Notes under the pieces: generated by a model
Told to the model about the DNA's origin: nothing
The model's database searches: none
The model's input: the letters and a program-made list of their open reading frames with translations, nothing else
Source: Candidatus Krumholzibacteriia bacterium
Lineage (GTDB): Bacteria > Krumholzibacteriota > Krumholzibacteriia > WVZY01 > JAKEHA01
Length of the DNA: 64,000 nt
NCBI GenBank assembly: GCA_029865265.1
Contig: JAOUHG010000011.1
Location: forward strand, 1 to 64,000
Direction: 5' to 3'
Made by a program: the position numbers and the translations under genes
Shown here: positions 45,790 through 55,104 of the stretch, in pieces
How positions within the stretch are numbered: the stretch's first letter is position 1
How the letters are laid out: each line of letters starts with the position of its first letter

Positions 45790-47309
45790 GAACACCGATG
45801 TCGATCAACCTGGGTATCGCCACCCTGTTCCTGGCGGGCATGATGATCATGAGTCCAATTCGTTCCCACGCCGAACCGGCGCCCACTCCCGCCGTCACGC
45901 TCCCCATCCAGTCCTCACCGCTGGTGACGTTTCGCGTCCAGTTCCGCGCGGGAACCATCGATGACCCGGCGGGCAAGGAAGGCCTGACGCGGCTGACCGC
46001 GTCGCTGCTGACCGATGGCGGCACGAAATCGCATACCTACAACGAGATCGTGGAGATGCTCTACCCGATGGCCGCGTCTATTGATGTGACCGTCGACAAG
46101 GAGATCACCACATTCTACGGCACCACCCACATCGACAATCTGGATCGCTACTTCGAGCTGTTCAGCCAGATGCTGCTGGAGCCACGCTTCGATGCGCGCG
46201 ACTTCGAACGCGTCAAGACCAGTCAGATCAACTACGTCGCCAAGACTCTGCGTGGCACCAACGACGAGGAGTTTGGCAAGCAGGCTCTGGGTGTGATGAT
46301 GTACGAGGGCCATCCGTACGGCGCACCCAACGCCGGCACGGTTTCGTCGCTCGAATCGATTACACTCGATGACGTCAGGAGCCAGTGCTCGCGGGTATTC
46401 ACGCGCGACAACGCGATCATCGGTCTGGCGGGCGGATACCCGGAGGACCTGCAGGACCGCATGGCGAAGGTCATTGCGAAGCTGCCCGCCGGGGCGCCGG
46501 CGCGTGTTCCGCTGGGCACGCCTCCCACCATCCAGAATGTCCAGGTCACGGCGGTGGAAAAGGACTGTCTGGCCACCGCCATCTCCATCGGCTTTCCCAT
46601 CGACGTGACACGCGCCAGCGACGACTTCTACGCGCTGCTGATCGCGAACTCATACCTGGGCGAGCACCGCACCTTCAACGGGCGCCTGATGATGCGCATG
46701 CGCGAGATCCGCGGGCTGAACTACGGGGACTACTCCTACATCGAGCATTTCGTGCAGGACGGCGGCTCCACCTTCCCGCTCACCAATTTCGCGCGCAGCC
46801 AGCAGTACTTCTCCATCTGGATCCGCCCGGTGCAGACCCAGCACCGCCAGTTCGCACTGCGCCTGGCCATATTCGAGCTGGAGCGGCTGGTGCGCGACGG
46901 CATGACCCAGGAGGAGTTCGAGCGCACGCGCACATTCCTCAAGCACTACAGCAAGCTGTGGGCGCAGGACCAGAACCGCCGCCTGGGCTACCTGATGGAC
47001 TCTCGCTTCTACGGGACGGAGGACTACATCGCCACCCTGCCCGCCCGGTTGGACCAGGTGACGCTGGAGCAGGTCAACGCCGCCATCCGCAGGCACCTCA
47101 ACGCAAGCAACCTGTGCGTAGCGGTCATCACCAGCGGCGCGGATCAGTTCCTGCAGGACCTCATCACCAACAAACCGTCCCCGATGACGTACGAAGCGGA
47201 GGGCATCGCCGCGGACGTGATCGCGGAAGACGGCGTGGTGTCGGTCTACAAACTGAACATCAACCAGTCAGCGTCGAAGATCGTGGCGGCGGAGGAGATG
47301 TTCAAGTAG
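45786..47309 (+). CDS. Exported M16-family peptidase-like protein (non-catalytic subunit)
   Basis: This is 507 residues. The likely start is TTG 45786 (TTGA overlap with the previous stop, GGAGG 6 bases upstream); ATG 45798 is the alternative. Signal segment LGIATLFLAGMMIMSPIRSH. The position of the zinc motif reads LTRLTASLLTDGG, so the HxxEH is absent, as in non-catalytic M16 partners. The R/Y pair region (MRMREIRGLNYGDYSYIEHF) is present. Predicted to form a heterodimeric clamshell with the upstream enzyme in the periplasm. Confidence 0.92.
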
Positions 47310-47351
47310 CCGCGCACCCCCCCGAACGCCGATTCTCCCCGGCCCCGAATG

Positions 47352-47380
47352 TTGACCGGGGGGCGGCCGGGTGTTATCGT
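47352..47380 (+). promoter_or_regulatory. Sigma-70-type promoter for the lipoprotein gene
   Basis: TTGACC (47352-47357), 17 bases, TATCGT (47375-47380). Expected start near 47387, leader about 100 bases to the ATG at 47487. Confidence 0.4.
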
Positions 47381-47486
47381 CCGGTTATCGCGCCGGCGCG
47401 GGGACCGCGTGGTCGCCCCACGACCGCACCCCGCCGGAACACCCGCCCGCGATGAAAGCAATTGCCCAAACCGTGAGGACCGACGC

Positions 47487-48854
47487 ATGCGCCTGCAAGG
47501 AATCATCCGCCGCCGCTTCATGCCATTGGCGCTCGCCGCGGTCTGCGCCGCGGCATTCGCCTCCTGCGAGGACAACCAGGCTCCGGAACCGGCGCCATCC
47601 CGGGTCGCGGTCGTTTCCGGGGACGACCAGTACTCCAGGAAGGGAACCGAGCTGGAGGCGCCGCTCGTACTCCGGGTGACGCTCGAGGACGGCGAACCCG
47701 GGGAGGGTGTGGTGGTGAACTTCCGGGTGGTCGAAGGCGGGGGCACCCTGTCGCGCCAGCAGGCCTCCTGCAACAGCAGCGGCAACGCCAGCGTGCGCTG
47801 GACGCTCGGCCCCGACACCGGCCCGCAGCGCGTCATCGCCTCGGTGGCGAGTAACAGCGCGTTGAGCGCGCAGTTCCAGGCGACATCGTCAGACTACTAC
47901 TGCCCCGAAGAGGATCCGGCGTTCGCGCGCAAGTTCTCGCCGGCGGGCAACCTGCTCCAGTTCACGCGGCAATCCACCCTGAACCGCTCCGGCGGAACCA
48001 ACCGCGTGGGGTTGGTACAGATCGCGCCGCAGTACCCCGACTCCCTGATTGGCAGTTCGCTGGTGGCCTTCGACGAGGGATCACTTCTCAACGTGGTTCG
48101 CGATTGCGCGTTCTCGGTCAACGGCGACTTCTACGTGGCGTGGACGCAGGGCTCCGGTGTGCAGGAGGTCATGAAGATCGAACCCGACGGCTCCTCATCC
48201 CACTTCGCCACCCTGGCCTCATACTTCGGCAGCGAGATCACGCTGCTCCCCGGGGGCGTGCTGGGGGGCTGCGACGAGTTCGGTCCTTTCACGGTGGGAT
48301 GCCGCGACACGCTGACGCGCTATGAGGACGCCATGTACCTGGGCGAAGGAGCGGACGCCGCCAACAACGACGCGGTGGCGGTGGATCCGGTCAGCGGCGA
48401 CCTGTACTTCATCACCCTCGCGGATCGCCGCCTCAACCGGCTGCCGCTGGACGGCTACACCCAGACCGGGCCCGTCGAAGACGTGGCAACGCTGGAGATC
48501 GACGAGGCATGGGGCGCCACCGGCATGGTGGTGGACGACAACGACGGATCCGTGTTCATCCTGGTGGAGTCGGCCAACACCAAGGGAATCGTGAAGGTCA
48601 CATCGGGCGGCGTCAAGACGACGGCGGTGGACTTCTTTGCGCGGCGCGGCGCCGGGGTTCTGGCCGGAATTCAAAGCGACCTGGCCATCGATCAGGGCAT
48701 CCGGCAGTTGTTCACCGTGGACACACTGAACAACGTCATCGTGCTGTACCAGATCGCAACCGATGCGCTGGGCACGCTGGCCCCCATGGGCGACCCGGGG
48801 TCGGTGTCCGACGGCTCGCAGGGCGAGCGTGTGGGACTCGCGGTGATGCCCTAG
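47487..48854 (+). CDS. Lipoprotein with Ig-like (Big_1-type) domain and propeller-like C-terminus
   Basis: This is 455 residues. Lipobox AAFASC (Cys about 27) after a signal peptide. Residues 38-135 form a bacterial Ig-like/invasin-type domain (EAPLVLRVTLEDGEPGEGVV, FRVVEGGGTLS, NASVRWTLGPDTGPQRVIAS). The rest has NHL-like strands (NNDAVAVDPVSGDLYFITLA, GMVVDDNDGSVFILVES). Probably surface exposed; function unknown. No close partner: upstream M16 genes end 177 bases before, and purM converges with no gap. Confidence 0.8.
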   Translation: MRLQGIIRRRFMPLALAAVCAAAFASCEDNQAPEPAPSRVAVVSGDDQYSRKGTELEAPLVLRVTLEDGEPGEGVVVNFRVVEGGGTLSRQQASCNSSGNASVRWTLGPDTGPQRVIASVASNSALSAQFQATSSDYYCPEEDPAFARKFSPAGNLLQFTRQSTLNRSGGTNRVGLVQIAPQYPDSLIGSSLVAFDEGSLLNVVRDCAFSVNGDFYVAWTQGSGVQEVMKIEPDGSSSHFATLASYFGSEITLLPGGVLGGCDEFGPFTVGCRDTLTRYEDAMYLGEGADAANNDAVAVDPVSGDLYFITLADRRLNRLPLDGYTQTGPVEDVATLEIDEAWGATGMVVDDNDGSVFILVESANTKGIVKVTSGGVKTTAVDFFARRGAGVLAGIQSDLAIDQGIRQLFTVDTLNNVIVLYQIATDALGTLAPMGDPGSVSDGSQGERVGLAVMP

Positions 48855-49868
48855 CTACTCCACCGTCACGGTTCCGTCACCGCGCACGATGGTGCCCGCC
48901 CGGTAGACCTCGAGCCCATCGGCGCGCTCGGGAACGTAGTCGGCGTCCTCCGCCGACACCACCACCAGCATGCCCGCACCCATGTTGAACACGCGGTGCA
49001 TCTCCCCGGCCACCACGTCACCCTTCTCCGCCAGCCATGTAAACACCGGCGGCACCGGCCAGGCGCCCTTTTCCAGGCGCGCGGCACAGCCTTTGGGCAG
49101 AATGCGCGGCAGGTTTTCGAGCACGCCGCCACCGGTGATGTGCGCCAACCCCTTGATCTTGACCCGCGCCGCAATCTCGTTGACAGCAGTCAGGTAGGAG
49201 CGGTGAACGCGCAGAAACTCGTCGGCCACCGTGGTTCCCAGTTCGTCCACGCGCGCATCCACCGCCAGCCCCAGCGTTTCGAAGGCAACCCGGCGCGCGA
49301 GCGAGTAGCCGTTGGTATGCAGGCCGTTTGAGGGCAGCGCGAGGACCACGTCACCGGGCACGATGCCCGACCCGTCGATGATCGCATCGCGCTCCACTAC
49401 CCCGACGATGGTTCCGGCCAGGTCGAAGTCGCCCTCCTGGTAGAGCCCGGGCATCTCCGCGGTCTCGCCGCCGATCAGCGCGCAGCCGTTCTCCGCGCAC
49501 GCCTTTGCCAGTCCCGACACGACCGACGCGATCATGTCCGGCTCGATCTTTCCCGCCGCGACGTAGTCCAGAAAGAACAGCGGGCGCGCGCCCTGCACGA
49601 GGATGTCGTTGACACAGTGGTTCACGAGGTCCTGGCCCACGGTGTCGTAACGGCGTGCGGCGCGTGCCACCAGAAGCTTGGTACCGACGCCGTCCATGCT
49701 GCTCACCAGCACCGGCTCGCGCATGTCGGCGGGGACGCGAAACAGCCCGCCGAAGGATCCGATCTCGGAGAGGACCTCGCCCCCCCAGGTCTTCTTTACC
49801 AGGCGCGCAATGGCGCGCGTGGCCTCATTGGCCTTGTCGATGTCGACCCCGGAATCCCGGTATCGCAT
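48855..49868 (-). CDS. purM: Phosphoribosylformylglycinamidine cyclo-ligase (AIR synthetase)
   Basis: This 337-residue enzyme performs the fifth step of purine synthesis, ATP-dependent ring closure of FGAM to AIR. Landmarks are YRDSGVDIDKANEATRAIAR at the start, SSMDGVGTKLLVAR, NDILVQGARPLFFLDYVAAG, ALIGGETAEMPGLY and HITGGGVLENLPRILPKG. The ATG at 49868 gives the family N-terminus; a GTG at 49913 would add 15 residues. It follows the HD-GYP gene by 56 bases. Confidence 0.96.
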   Translation of the reverse strand: MRYRDSGVDIDKANEATRAIARLVKKTWGGEVLSEIGSFGGLFRVPADMREPVLVSSMDGVGTKLLVARAARRYDTVGQDLVNHCVNDILVQGARPLFFLDYVAAGKIEPDMIASVVSGLAKACAENGCALIGGETAEMPGLYQEGDFDLAGTIVGVVERDAIIDGSGIVPGDVVLALPSNGLHTNGYSLARRVAFETLGLAVDARVDELGTTVADEFLRVHRSYLTAVNEIAARVKIKGLAHITGGGVLENLPRILPKGCAARLEKGAWPVPPVFTWLAEKGDVVAGEMHRVFNMGAGMLVVVSAEDADYVPERADGLEVYRAGTIVRGDGTVTVE

Positions 49869-49924
49869 TTCGTCGTCACGCTCCTGATGGGCCGGGTGGA
49901 TCGCGGTGCTCACCGCCCCACCGG

Positions 49925-51244
49925 CTAAAGACGTTCCTGCAGGGACTCGTAGATGGCGGTGGTCGGGTCGTTCTCCACGATGAGCGGGAAATCACCGCGC
50001 TCGATCAGCTCCAGCAGCAGATCCGCGATCTCGCGGTCAAACTGCTCGCCGCGGTACTTGTGGAACTGGTCGACCACCTTCTCAACCGGCAGTCCCTTGC
50101 GGTAAGGACGGTCCGAGGTCATGGCATCGAACGCATCCGAAACCAGGATGATCCTCGCACCGATGGGAATCTCGTTTCCCTTGAGCCCCTCCGGATATCC
50201 GCGCCCGTTGGGCTGCTCGTGATGATAGCGCACCAGTACGGCGGCTTCCCGCAGAAACTTGAGGTTTTCCACGATGTCCGCGCCGATGGTGGGGTGCTGC
50301 TTCAGGGTGAGGAACTCCTGGTCACTCAGGCGCTCCTTCTTGAGCAGGATCTCGTGCTCGATGGCGATCTTGCCGATGTCGTGCAACAGGGCGCCGTATT
50401 CGAGGATCTCCAGGTCGCGCGCGGAGAGTCCCAATCCGCGACCCAGTCGCAGCGCGTAGCGCGACACCCGGTAGGAGTGGCCGTGGGTGTAGGGGTCGTT
50501 GGCGTCGATGGCGGAGGTGAGGGCGGCAACGGTATTAATGTGCGCCTCCTTCATCTCGATGTACAGCTTGAAGGTATACCGCGCGAGGAAGATGGGTACG
50601 ATGAAGAGCAGCAGCGTCCACATTCCGTGCGCGCGATACACCAGGGCAATGATGGCGCCGATGGGTATGAAGGCGAAGATGTGGAAGAAGGTCCACAGGT
50701 AGTTGTGGCGCCACACCTGGAACGCACTCTTGCGCCCGCGCAACGCAACCACCACGCTGATGGCGATGGTATTGACCAGGTAGTACACCACGCTGCATAC
50801 ACCCAGTGGCACCAGGAAGCGTGCCGAATCCAGGCTGGTCCACGACGGCGGGAAAGACCAGTACGCCAGCCCCGCCAGACCCACGGTCATGATCAGCAGC
50901 GGCACGTTGAACGCGTACTTCACCGCCGCGCGCCGCTGGATGAACACCTCCGAGAAGAAAGAGGCGATGGCCTCCACCAGCACCGCGGCCGGCGGGCCCA
51001 GCAGCACGATGGCGGCCAGGTCAAGCGGGCTGGAGGCATAGATGGACGCGCCACCCCGTGGCAGGGTGATCTGCGCGGTATCCGCCACCACGATCATGAG
51101 GGCGAAAACGAGAACTTCCGGAAAGCGTGTCAGCGGGAAATCACGGACAAGAAGCGCAAAGAGGGCGAAACCGGCGAGGATGAAGGTAAGGTAATAGACC
51201 CTGAACCCGATCGACGAGTCTCTCAGCTCACCCTTTGAGGTCAC
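49925..51244 (-). CDS. Membrane HD-GYP domain protein (predicted cyclic-di-GMP phosphodiesterase)
   Basis: This is 439 residues. Residues 15-225 form about seven membrane helices, a MASE-like sensory region. The HD-GYP domain follows: HGHSYRVSRYALRLGRGLG, HDIGKIAIEHEIL, HHEQPNGRGYPEGLKGNEIP and SDAFDAMTSDRPYRKGL. The signature reads HHExxNGxGYP, with Asn for the usual Asp; the HD pair and GYP are intact. The start is a GTG overlapping the upstream stop (GTGA), so it is translationally coupled to the 237-residue protein. Confidence 0.9.
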   Translation of the reverse strand: MTSKGELRDSSIGFRVYYLTFILAGFALFALLVRDFPLTRFPEVLVFALMIVVADTAQITLPRGGASIYASSPLDLAAIVLLGPPAAVLVEAIASFFSEVFIQRRAAVKYAFNVPLLIMTVGLAGLAYWSFPPSWTSLDSARFLVPLGVCSVVYYLVNTIAISVVVALRGRKSAFQVWRHNYLWTFFHIFAFIPIGAIIALVYRAHGMWTLLLFIVPIFLARYTFKLYIEMKEAHINTVAALTSAIDANDPYTHGHSYRVSRYALRLGRGLGLSARDLEILEYGALLHDIGKIAIEHEILLKKERLSDQEFLTLKQHPTIGADIVENLKFLREAAVLVRYHHEQPNGRGYPEGLKGNEIPIGARIILVSDAFDAMTSDRPYRKGLPVEKVVDQFHKYRGEQFDREIADLLLELIERGDFPLIVENDPTTAIYESLQERL

Positions 51245-51954
51245 TTGATCTTGTACTCAACCGAGCTCTTGAATTCCAGTTTTCCGACCAGGCGGTTGAC
51301 CGCGTCCAGTGTTGCGAACACAATGGTTCGGTGTTCGTCACCCGACACGAGCGCGCACCCGACAAGGGTCTTGGTATGGCGTTCTCCGACAACTTCGACG
51401 CAGACCAAGACGGCATCGCGGCCACCCGGCTGCACCTTCAGGACGCCACCTAAGCACAGGCGTGTGGGCTCGTCAAGGAATTCCGAAACAGCGCGCAGGG
51501 TGGCATCGGCAACCACGAAGAGCGCGCCGGCGGCGGGGTTGTCGCTCTGGCTGCCGCCGAACGCGTGTGCTCCGTCGCGGGTCAGTTCGACCTCGGCGCG
51601 CACGCCCTCGCGCGACGACACCACGTTCACCTGCGAGAACGCAAAGCGCGAGGCGTGTTCGATGATGGGAAACTCTTCGATGACGGGTTCTTCGGACGCG
51701 GGCGTCTCTTCGGCGTCCAGCATCACCACACCGATCTTCTTGTAGTCGACGTCGATGCCCATGCCGGCCTTGAGGGCCCCTTCCACGTCGCGCGCGATGA
51801 ACTTGGGGGACTTGCCCGCCCCCGCCACCACGTGGATCTCGATCACCTGACCGGACCCGTCGAGGCGAATCCGGCACGAGGTGACGCCCTGAATCCGCCC
51901 GATGAGGGATTCCGCGCGCCGGACGTCCTCCGATGTAAGTCGTTGTGATGCCAT
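51241..51954 (-). CDS. Conserved protein of unknown function, coupled to the HD-GYP protein
   Basis: This is 237 residues with no signal or membrane segment. The N-terminal 75 residues (RRAESLIGRIQGVTSCRIRL, then KSPKFIARDVEGALKAGMGI) look like a small alpha/beta ferredoxin-type fold. After an acidic linker rich in Glu and Pro (DAEETPASEEPVIEEFP), a second domain (VRAEVELTRDGAHAFGGSQS, then VVADATLRAVSEFLDEP) resembles a hypothetical-protein domain seen in Actinobacteria and related groups. I do not recognise a function. The 4-base overlap points to a joint role with the HD-GYP protein. Confidence 0.75.
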   Translation of the reverse strand: MASQRLTSEDVRRAESLIGRIQGVTSCRIRLDGSGQVIEIHVVAGAGKSPKFIARDVEGALKAGMGIDVDYKKIGVVMLDAEETPASEEPVIEEFPIIEHASRFAFSQVNVVSSREGVRAEVELTRDGAHAFGGSQSDNPAAGALFVVADATLRAVSEFLDEPTRLCLGGVLKVQPGGRDAVLVCVEVVGERHTKTLVGCALVSGDEHRTIVFATLDAVNRLVGKLEFKSSVEYKIK

Positions 51955-52004
51955 GGCTTGAAGAGTCCCGCGCGCCGCCGGAACACCCGGCGGGCGCGCA
52001 ACTC

Positions 52005-52013
52005 ATTATACCA
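52005..52013 (-). promoter_or_regulatory. Extended -10 promoter (TGG-TATAAT) for the 237-residue protein/HD-GYP genes
   Basis: On the minus strand TGG TATAAT, an extended -10, lies 50 bases before the ATG at 51954 in a 99-base gap. Expected start near 51998. No good -35. Confidence 0.5.
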
Positions 52014-52053
52014 CACCGCGGGCTGCAAGAATCCTTCCAGCCGCGGCCAGGCC

Positions 52054-52971
52054 TCAGTAGCTCACCAGGTCGATCAGATGCCGGCGGCGCCCCTCGATAT
52101 CGTGCGCGGAGAGACCGCAGATGCCATCCACCGAGAAGGCCTCCACCGCGTAGCTGGCCATGACGGTTCCCCAGGTGAGCGCCGCGGCCAGGTTGGAGCG
52201 GTCGAGACTGCCGCTGCGGGAGAGGTGCCCCAGGAAGCCTCCCGCGAAGGTGTCGCCCGCACCGGTGGGGTCCACCACGCGCGTGAGCAGCACCGCGGGC
52301 ACGTAGAGGGTCACGTCGGGACCAAACAGAACCGCGCCGTGCTCACCCCGCTTGATCACCACATAACGCGGTCCCCACTGGCGGATCTTTCCGGCCGAGG
52401 CCAGCACCGTCCACTCGTCGGCGAGTTGCATGGCTTCTTCGTCGTTGATGAAGAGCAGGTCGACGCGCTTGATCACTTCCAGCAACGCGTCGCGCTTGGT
52501 GTTGATCCAGAAATTCATGGTGTCCATGGCCACGAGACGGGCGTCGTGGGTCTGATCCAGCACGGACAGTTGCAGGCCGGGATCGATGTTGCCGAGCAGC
52601 ACGAATTTCGTCTGACGGTATGCCTCGGGGATGCTGGGATTGAAGTGCTGGAACACGTTGAGCGCGGTCTCCAGTGTGTCGCGGTCCTTGAAGTTCTCGT
52701 GGTAGCGGCCCTTCCAGTGGAAGGTCTTCCCCGCCACGGATTCGATGCCGCGCACGTCCACCCCGTGGTCGCTCATCTTGTCCATATGGTGCGACCCGAA
52801 GTCGTCCCCCACGATCCCCACCACCTGGGGACTCGAGAAGTAGCTCGCGGCGATGGAGGCGAAGCTGGCCGATCCGCCCAGCGCCATGTCGGCGCGGCCC
52901 TGCGGGGTCTCGATGGAATCGAACGCCACCGAACCCACGATCAACAACGGCTCCTTCTTCTGCTCTTGCAT
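52054..52971 (-). CDS. PfkB-family (ribokinase-like) sugar kinase
   Basis: This is a 305-residue PfkB-family kinase. It starts LLIVGSVAFDSIETPQGRAD, has the N-terminal GGSASFASIAASYF and the C-terminal signature DPTGAGDTFAGGFLGHLSRS with the catalytic Asp and anion hole. GAGGAG precedes the ATG. A very similar arrangement occurs in sugar/nucleoside kinases of unknown specificity, so adenosine, ribose or another sugar are all possible. It follows argS by 51 bases. Confidence 0.9.
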   Translation of the reverse strand: MQEQKKEPLLIVGSVAFDSIETPQGRADMALGGSASFASIAASYFSSPQVVGIVGDDFGSHHMDKMSDHGVDVRGIESVAGKTFHWKGRYHENFKDRDTLETALNVFQHFNPSIPEAYRQTKFVLLGNIDPGLQLSVLDQTHDARLVAMDTMNFWINTKRDALLEVIKRVDLLFINDEEAMQLADEWTVLASAGKIRQWGPRYVVIKRGEHGAVLFGPDVTLYVPAVLLTRVVDPTGAGDTFAGGFLGHLSRSGSLDRSNLAAALTWGTVMASYAVEAFSVDGICGLSAHDIEGRRRHLIDLVSY

Positions 52972-53022
52972 GGTGTTGCTCCTCGGAATCCAAGGGTCCT
53001 TCTGGGGTGCGCCCTTTGCAGA

Positions 53023-54666
53023 CTACATGCTTTCGGGGGCGCTCACACCCAGCAGGTGCAGCGCGTTCTTCAAGACAATCTTGGTGGCGCGTGCAAGATC
53101 CAGCCGCGCCGCCGAAACCGCCGCATCTTCGCCCACGATGCGGCACGCATGATAGAACTGGTGAAACGCGGTGGCGAGTTCCTGCGCGTAGGTGGCGATG
53201 CGGTGCGGTTCGCGTGCATGCGCCGCCCCCGCCACTACACCCGGAAAGTACAACAGTTGCAGCATCAGCGCGCGTTCTTCCGCCGCCGTCAACAGCGAAA
53301 GGTCGGCGCCGGCTGCGGCCACGCCGCGCTCCTCGGCAAAGCGAATAACGCTGGCGATGCGCGCGTGCGCGTACTGCACGTAGTACACCGGGTTCTCGTC
53401 GGACTGTTTGCGCGCCAGGGTGAGATCGAAATCGAGCGGCGAGTTTGCGCGGCGCATCAGAAAGAAGTACTTGGCCACATCCACACCCACGTCCTCGATC
53501 AACTCGCGCATGCTGATGAACTCACCCGCGCGTTTGCTCATGCTCACCGGGTTCCCGTCCTCCAGCAGACGCACCCAGCCGACAATGATGATCTCCAGCC
53601 AGTCGGCCGGCGCGCCCAGCGCGGTCATGGCCGCCCGCATACGCGCCACGTAGCCGTGGTGATCGGGGCCCAGCAGCCCGATGGCACGGTCGAAGCCGCG
53701 ATCCAGCTTGGCCGCGTGATAGGCCACGTCGGCCACGAAATAGGTGGGCACACCGTCGCTCTTCTTCAGCACGCGATCCTTGTCGTCGCCGAACTCGGTG
53801 GAGCGAAAATACACCGCCCCATCCTGCTGGTAGGTGTGTCCGCTGGCGACGAGACGGTCGTAGGCCGCCTCCACCGCCTCCGGGTGCAGCGAAGACTCCA
53901 GGAAGAACTCATCGAAGCGCACCCCGTAGCGGAGCAGGTCGTCGCGAATGCGGTCCAGCAAACGCGCGGCGGCCAGCCGTCCGAGTTCCGCCACGTCCCC
54001 CGAAGTCGCCAGGCGCTTCGCCCGCTCTTCCTCCGCTTCCGCGGCGATCTCCGCCAGGTAACCCCCGGGGTACTGGTACTGCTCAATCGACTCACCCTTC
54101 GCCGCCATACCCAGCCGCTCACGCAGACGGAAGCCGAGGCTCGCGCCCAGCGCCTCCACCTGCTTGCCGAAGTCGTTCACGTAGTATTCGCCCTGCGTCT
54201 GGTAACCCGCGAAATCGAGCAGGTTGAGAATGGCGTTGCCCACCGCCGCGGCGCGCGCGGAAACGATTACCAGCGGGCCGGTCGGGTTGGCGGAGACATA
54301 CTCCACCTGCAGGCGCTGACCGGCGCCGTCACCGGTACGGCCGTAGGCATTGCCGGCTTCGAGCACCTCGCGCACGGTGCTGGCCAGCACGGGTCCGGCG
54401 AGCCGGAAGTTGATGAATCCGGGGCGCACCGCCTCCACGCTCGCCACCACGTCCGGGTCGACGCGCAGCGAAGCCGCCACGCGCTCCGCGATTTCGATGG
54501 GGTTCTTCTTGAGGACCTTGGCCAGGGACATGGCAACCGGGGTCGCGATGTCTCCATGCGCGGCATCGCGTGGGCGCTCCATCGCCACCGGAACGCCGGC
54601 GGCATCGTAACCCAGACCACGCAACGCGTCCGCGACGGCGGCCACGATGGTGTCGCGTGCGCTCAA
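53023..54666 (-). CDS. argS: Arginyl-tRNA synthetase with altered HIGH motif
   Basis: This 547-residue class I synthetase charges tRNA-Arg. The N-terminal tRNA-binding domain is 1-110. The active site begins VEYVSANPTGPL (121-132), but the expected HVGHGR is replaced by VIVSAR (133-138), then AAAVGNAILNLLDFAGY as usual. The KMSKS-equivalent is SMSKR (375-379), and a DALR anticodon-binding domain ends the protein. The start is a TTG at 54666 (TTGA overlap with rsfS). It looks intact otherwise, so the HIGH change is either a lineage-specific variant or a sign that another ArgRS exists. Confidence 0.93.
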   Translation of the reverse strand: MSARDTIVAAVADALRGLGYDAAGVPVAMERPRDAAHGDIATPVAMSLAKVLKKNPIEIAERVAASLRVDPDVVASVEAVRPGFINFRLAGPVLASTVREVLEAGNAYGRTGDGAGQRLQVEYVSANPTGPLVIVSARAAAVGNAILNLLDFAGYQTQGEYYVNDFGKQVEALGASLGFRLRERLGMAAKGESIEQYQYPGGYLAEIAAEAEEERAKRLATSGDVAELGRLAAARLLDRIRDDLLRYGVRFDEFFLESSLHPEAVEAAYDRLVASGHTYQQDGAVYFRSTEFGDDKDRVLKKSDGVPTYFVADVAYHAAKLDRGFDRAIGLLGPDHHGYVARMRAAMTALGAPADWLEIIIVGWVRLLEDGNPVSMSKRAGEFISMRELIEDVGVDVAKYFFLMRRANSPLDFDLTLARKQSDENPVYYVQYAHARIASVIRFAEERGVAAAGADLSLLTAAEERALMLQLLYFPGVVAGAAHAREPHRIATYAQELATAFHQFYHACRIVGEDAAVSAARLDLARATKIVLKNALHLLGVSAPESM

Positions 54667-55091
54667 CTGCCGCTCTCCGCTTCCCCGTCACCGATTCGCT
54701 CGACGGGCGCGTCACCCCACAGGCGTTCGAGCTGGTAGTAACGGCGGACCTCGGGCTGGAAGATGTGGACGACGATGTCGATCATGTCGATCAGGATCCA
54801 GCGCAGTGCGTCATACCCTTCCACGTTGTAGATTTCGATGCCGGCCTTGCGGGCCTGTTCCAGGACGTTGTCCGCGATGGCCTTGACCTGGGGACCCGAC
54901 TCTCCGCTGCACAGGATGAAGAACCGGGTCAGGTCCGTCACCTTGCGCAGGTCCATGATCAACACGTCCCCGGCCTTCTTGTCGTATGCGTAACCGGCAA
55001 CCTTGCGCGCGGTGGCCACGGTGGCCCGCGAGGGCTTCTTTCCCGCGGGCCGGCGCGCTGTCGGCTTTGGTTCGATCGATCGCTTCGTCAC
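54663..55091 (-). CDS. rsfS: Ribosomal silencing factor RsfS
   Basis: This is 142 residues. The RsfS/Iojap domain is residues 30-135: KAGDVLIMDLRKVTDLTRFF, ILCSGESGPQVKAIADNVLE, YDALRWILIDMIDIVVHIFQ and RRYYQLERLWGDAP. It binds ribosomal protein uL14 and blocks subunit joining when nutrients are short. GTG start at 55091 with GGAGG 4 bases upstream; the basic N-terminal extension (RRPAGKKPSRATVATARK) is longer than usual. Overlaps argS by 4 bases. Confidence 0.93.
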   Translation of the reverse strand: MTKRSIEPKPTARRPAGKKPSRATVATARKVAGYAYDKKAGDVLIMDLRKVTDLTRFFILCSGESGPQVKAIADNVLEQARKAGIEIYNVEGYDALRWILIDMIDIVVHIFQPEVRRYYQLERLWGDAPVERIGDGEAESGS

Positions 55092-55104
55092 TTGCCCTCC
55101 GTGA

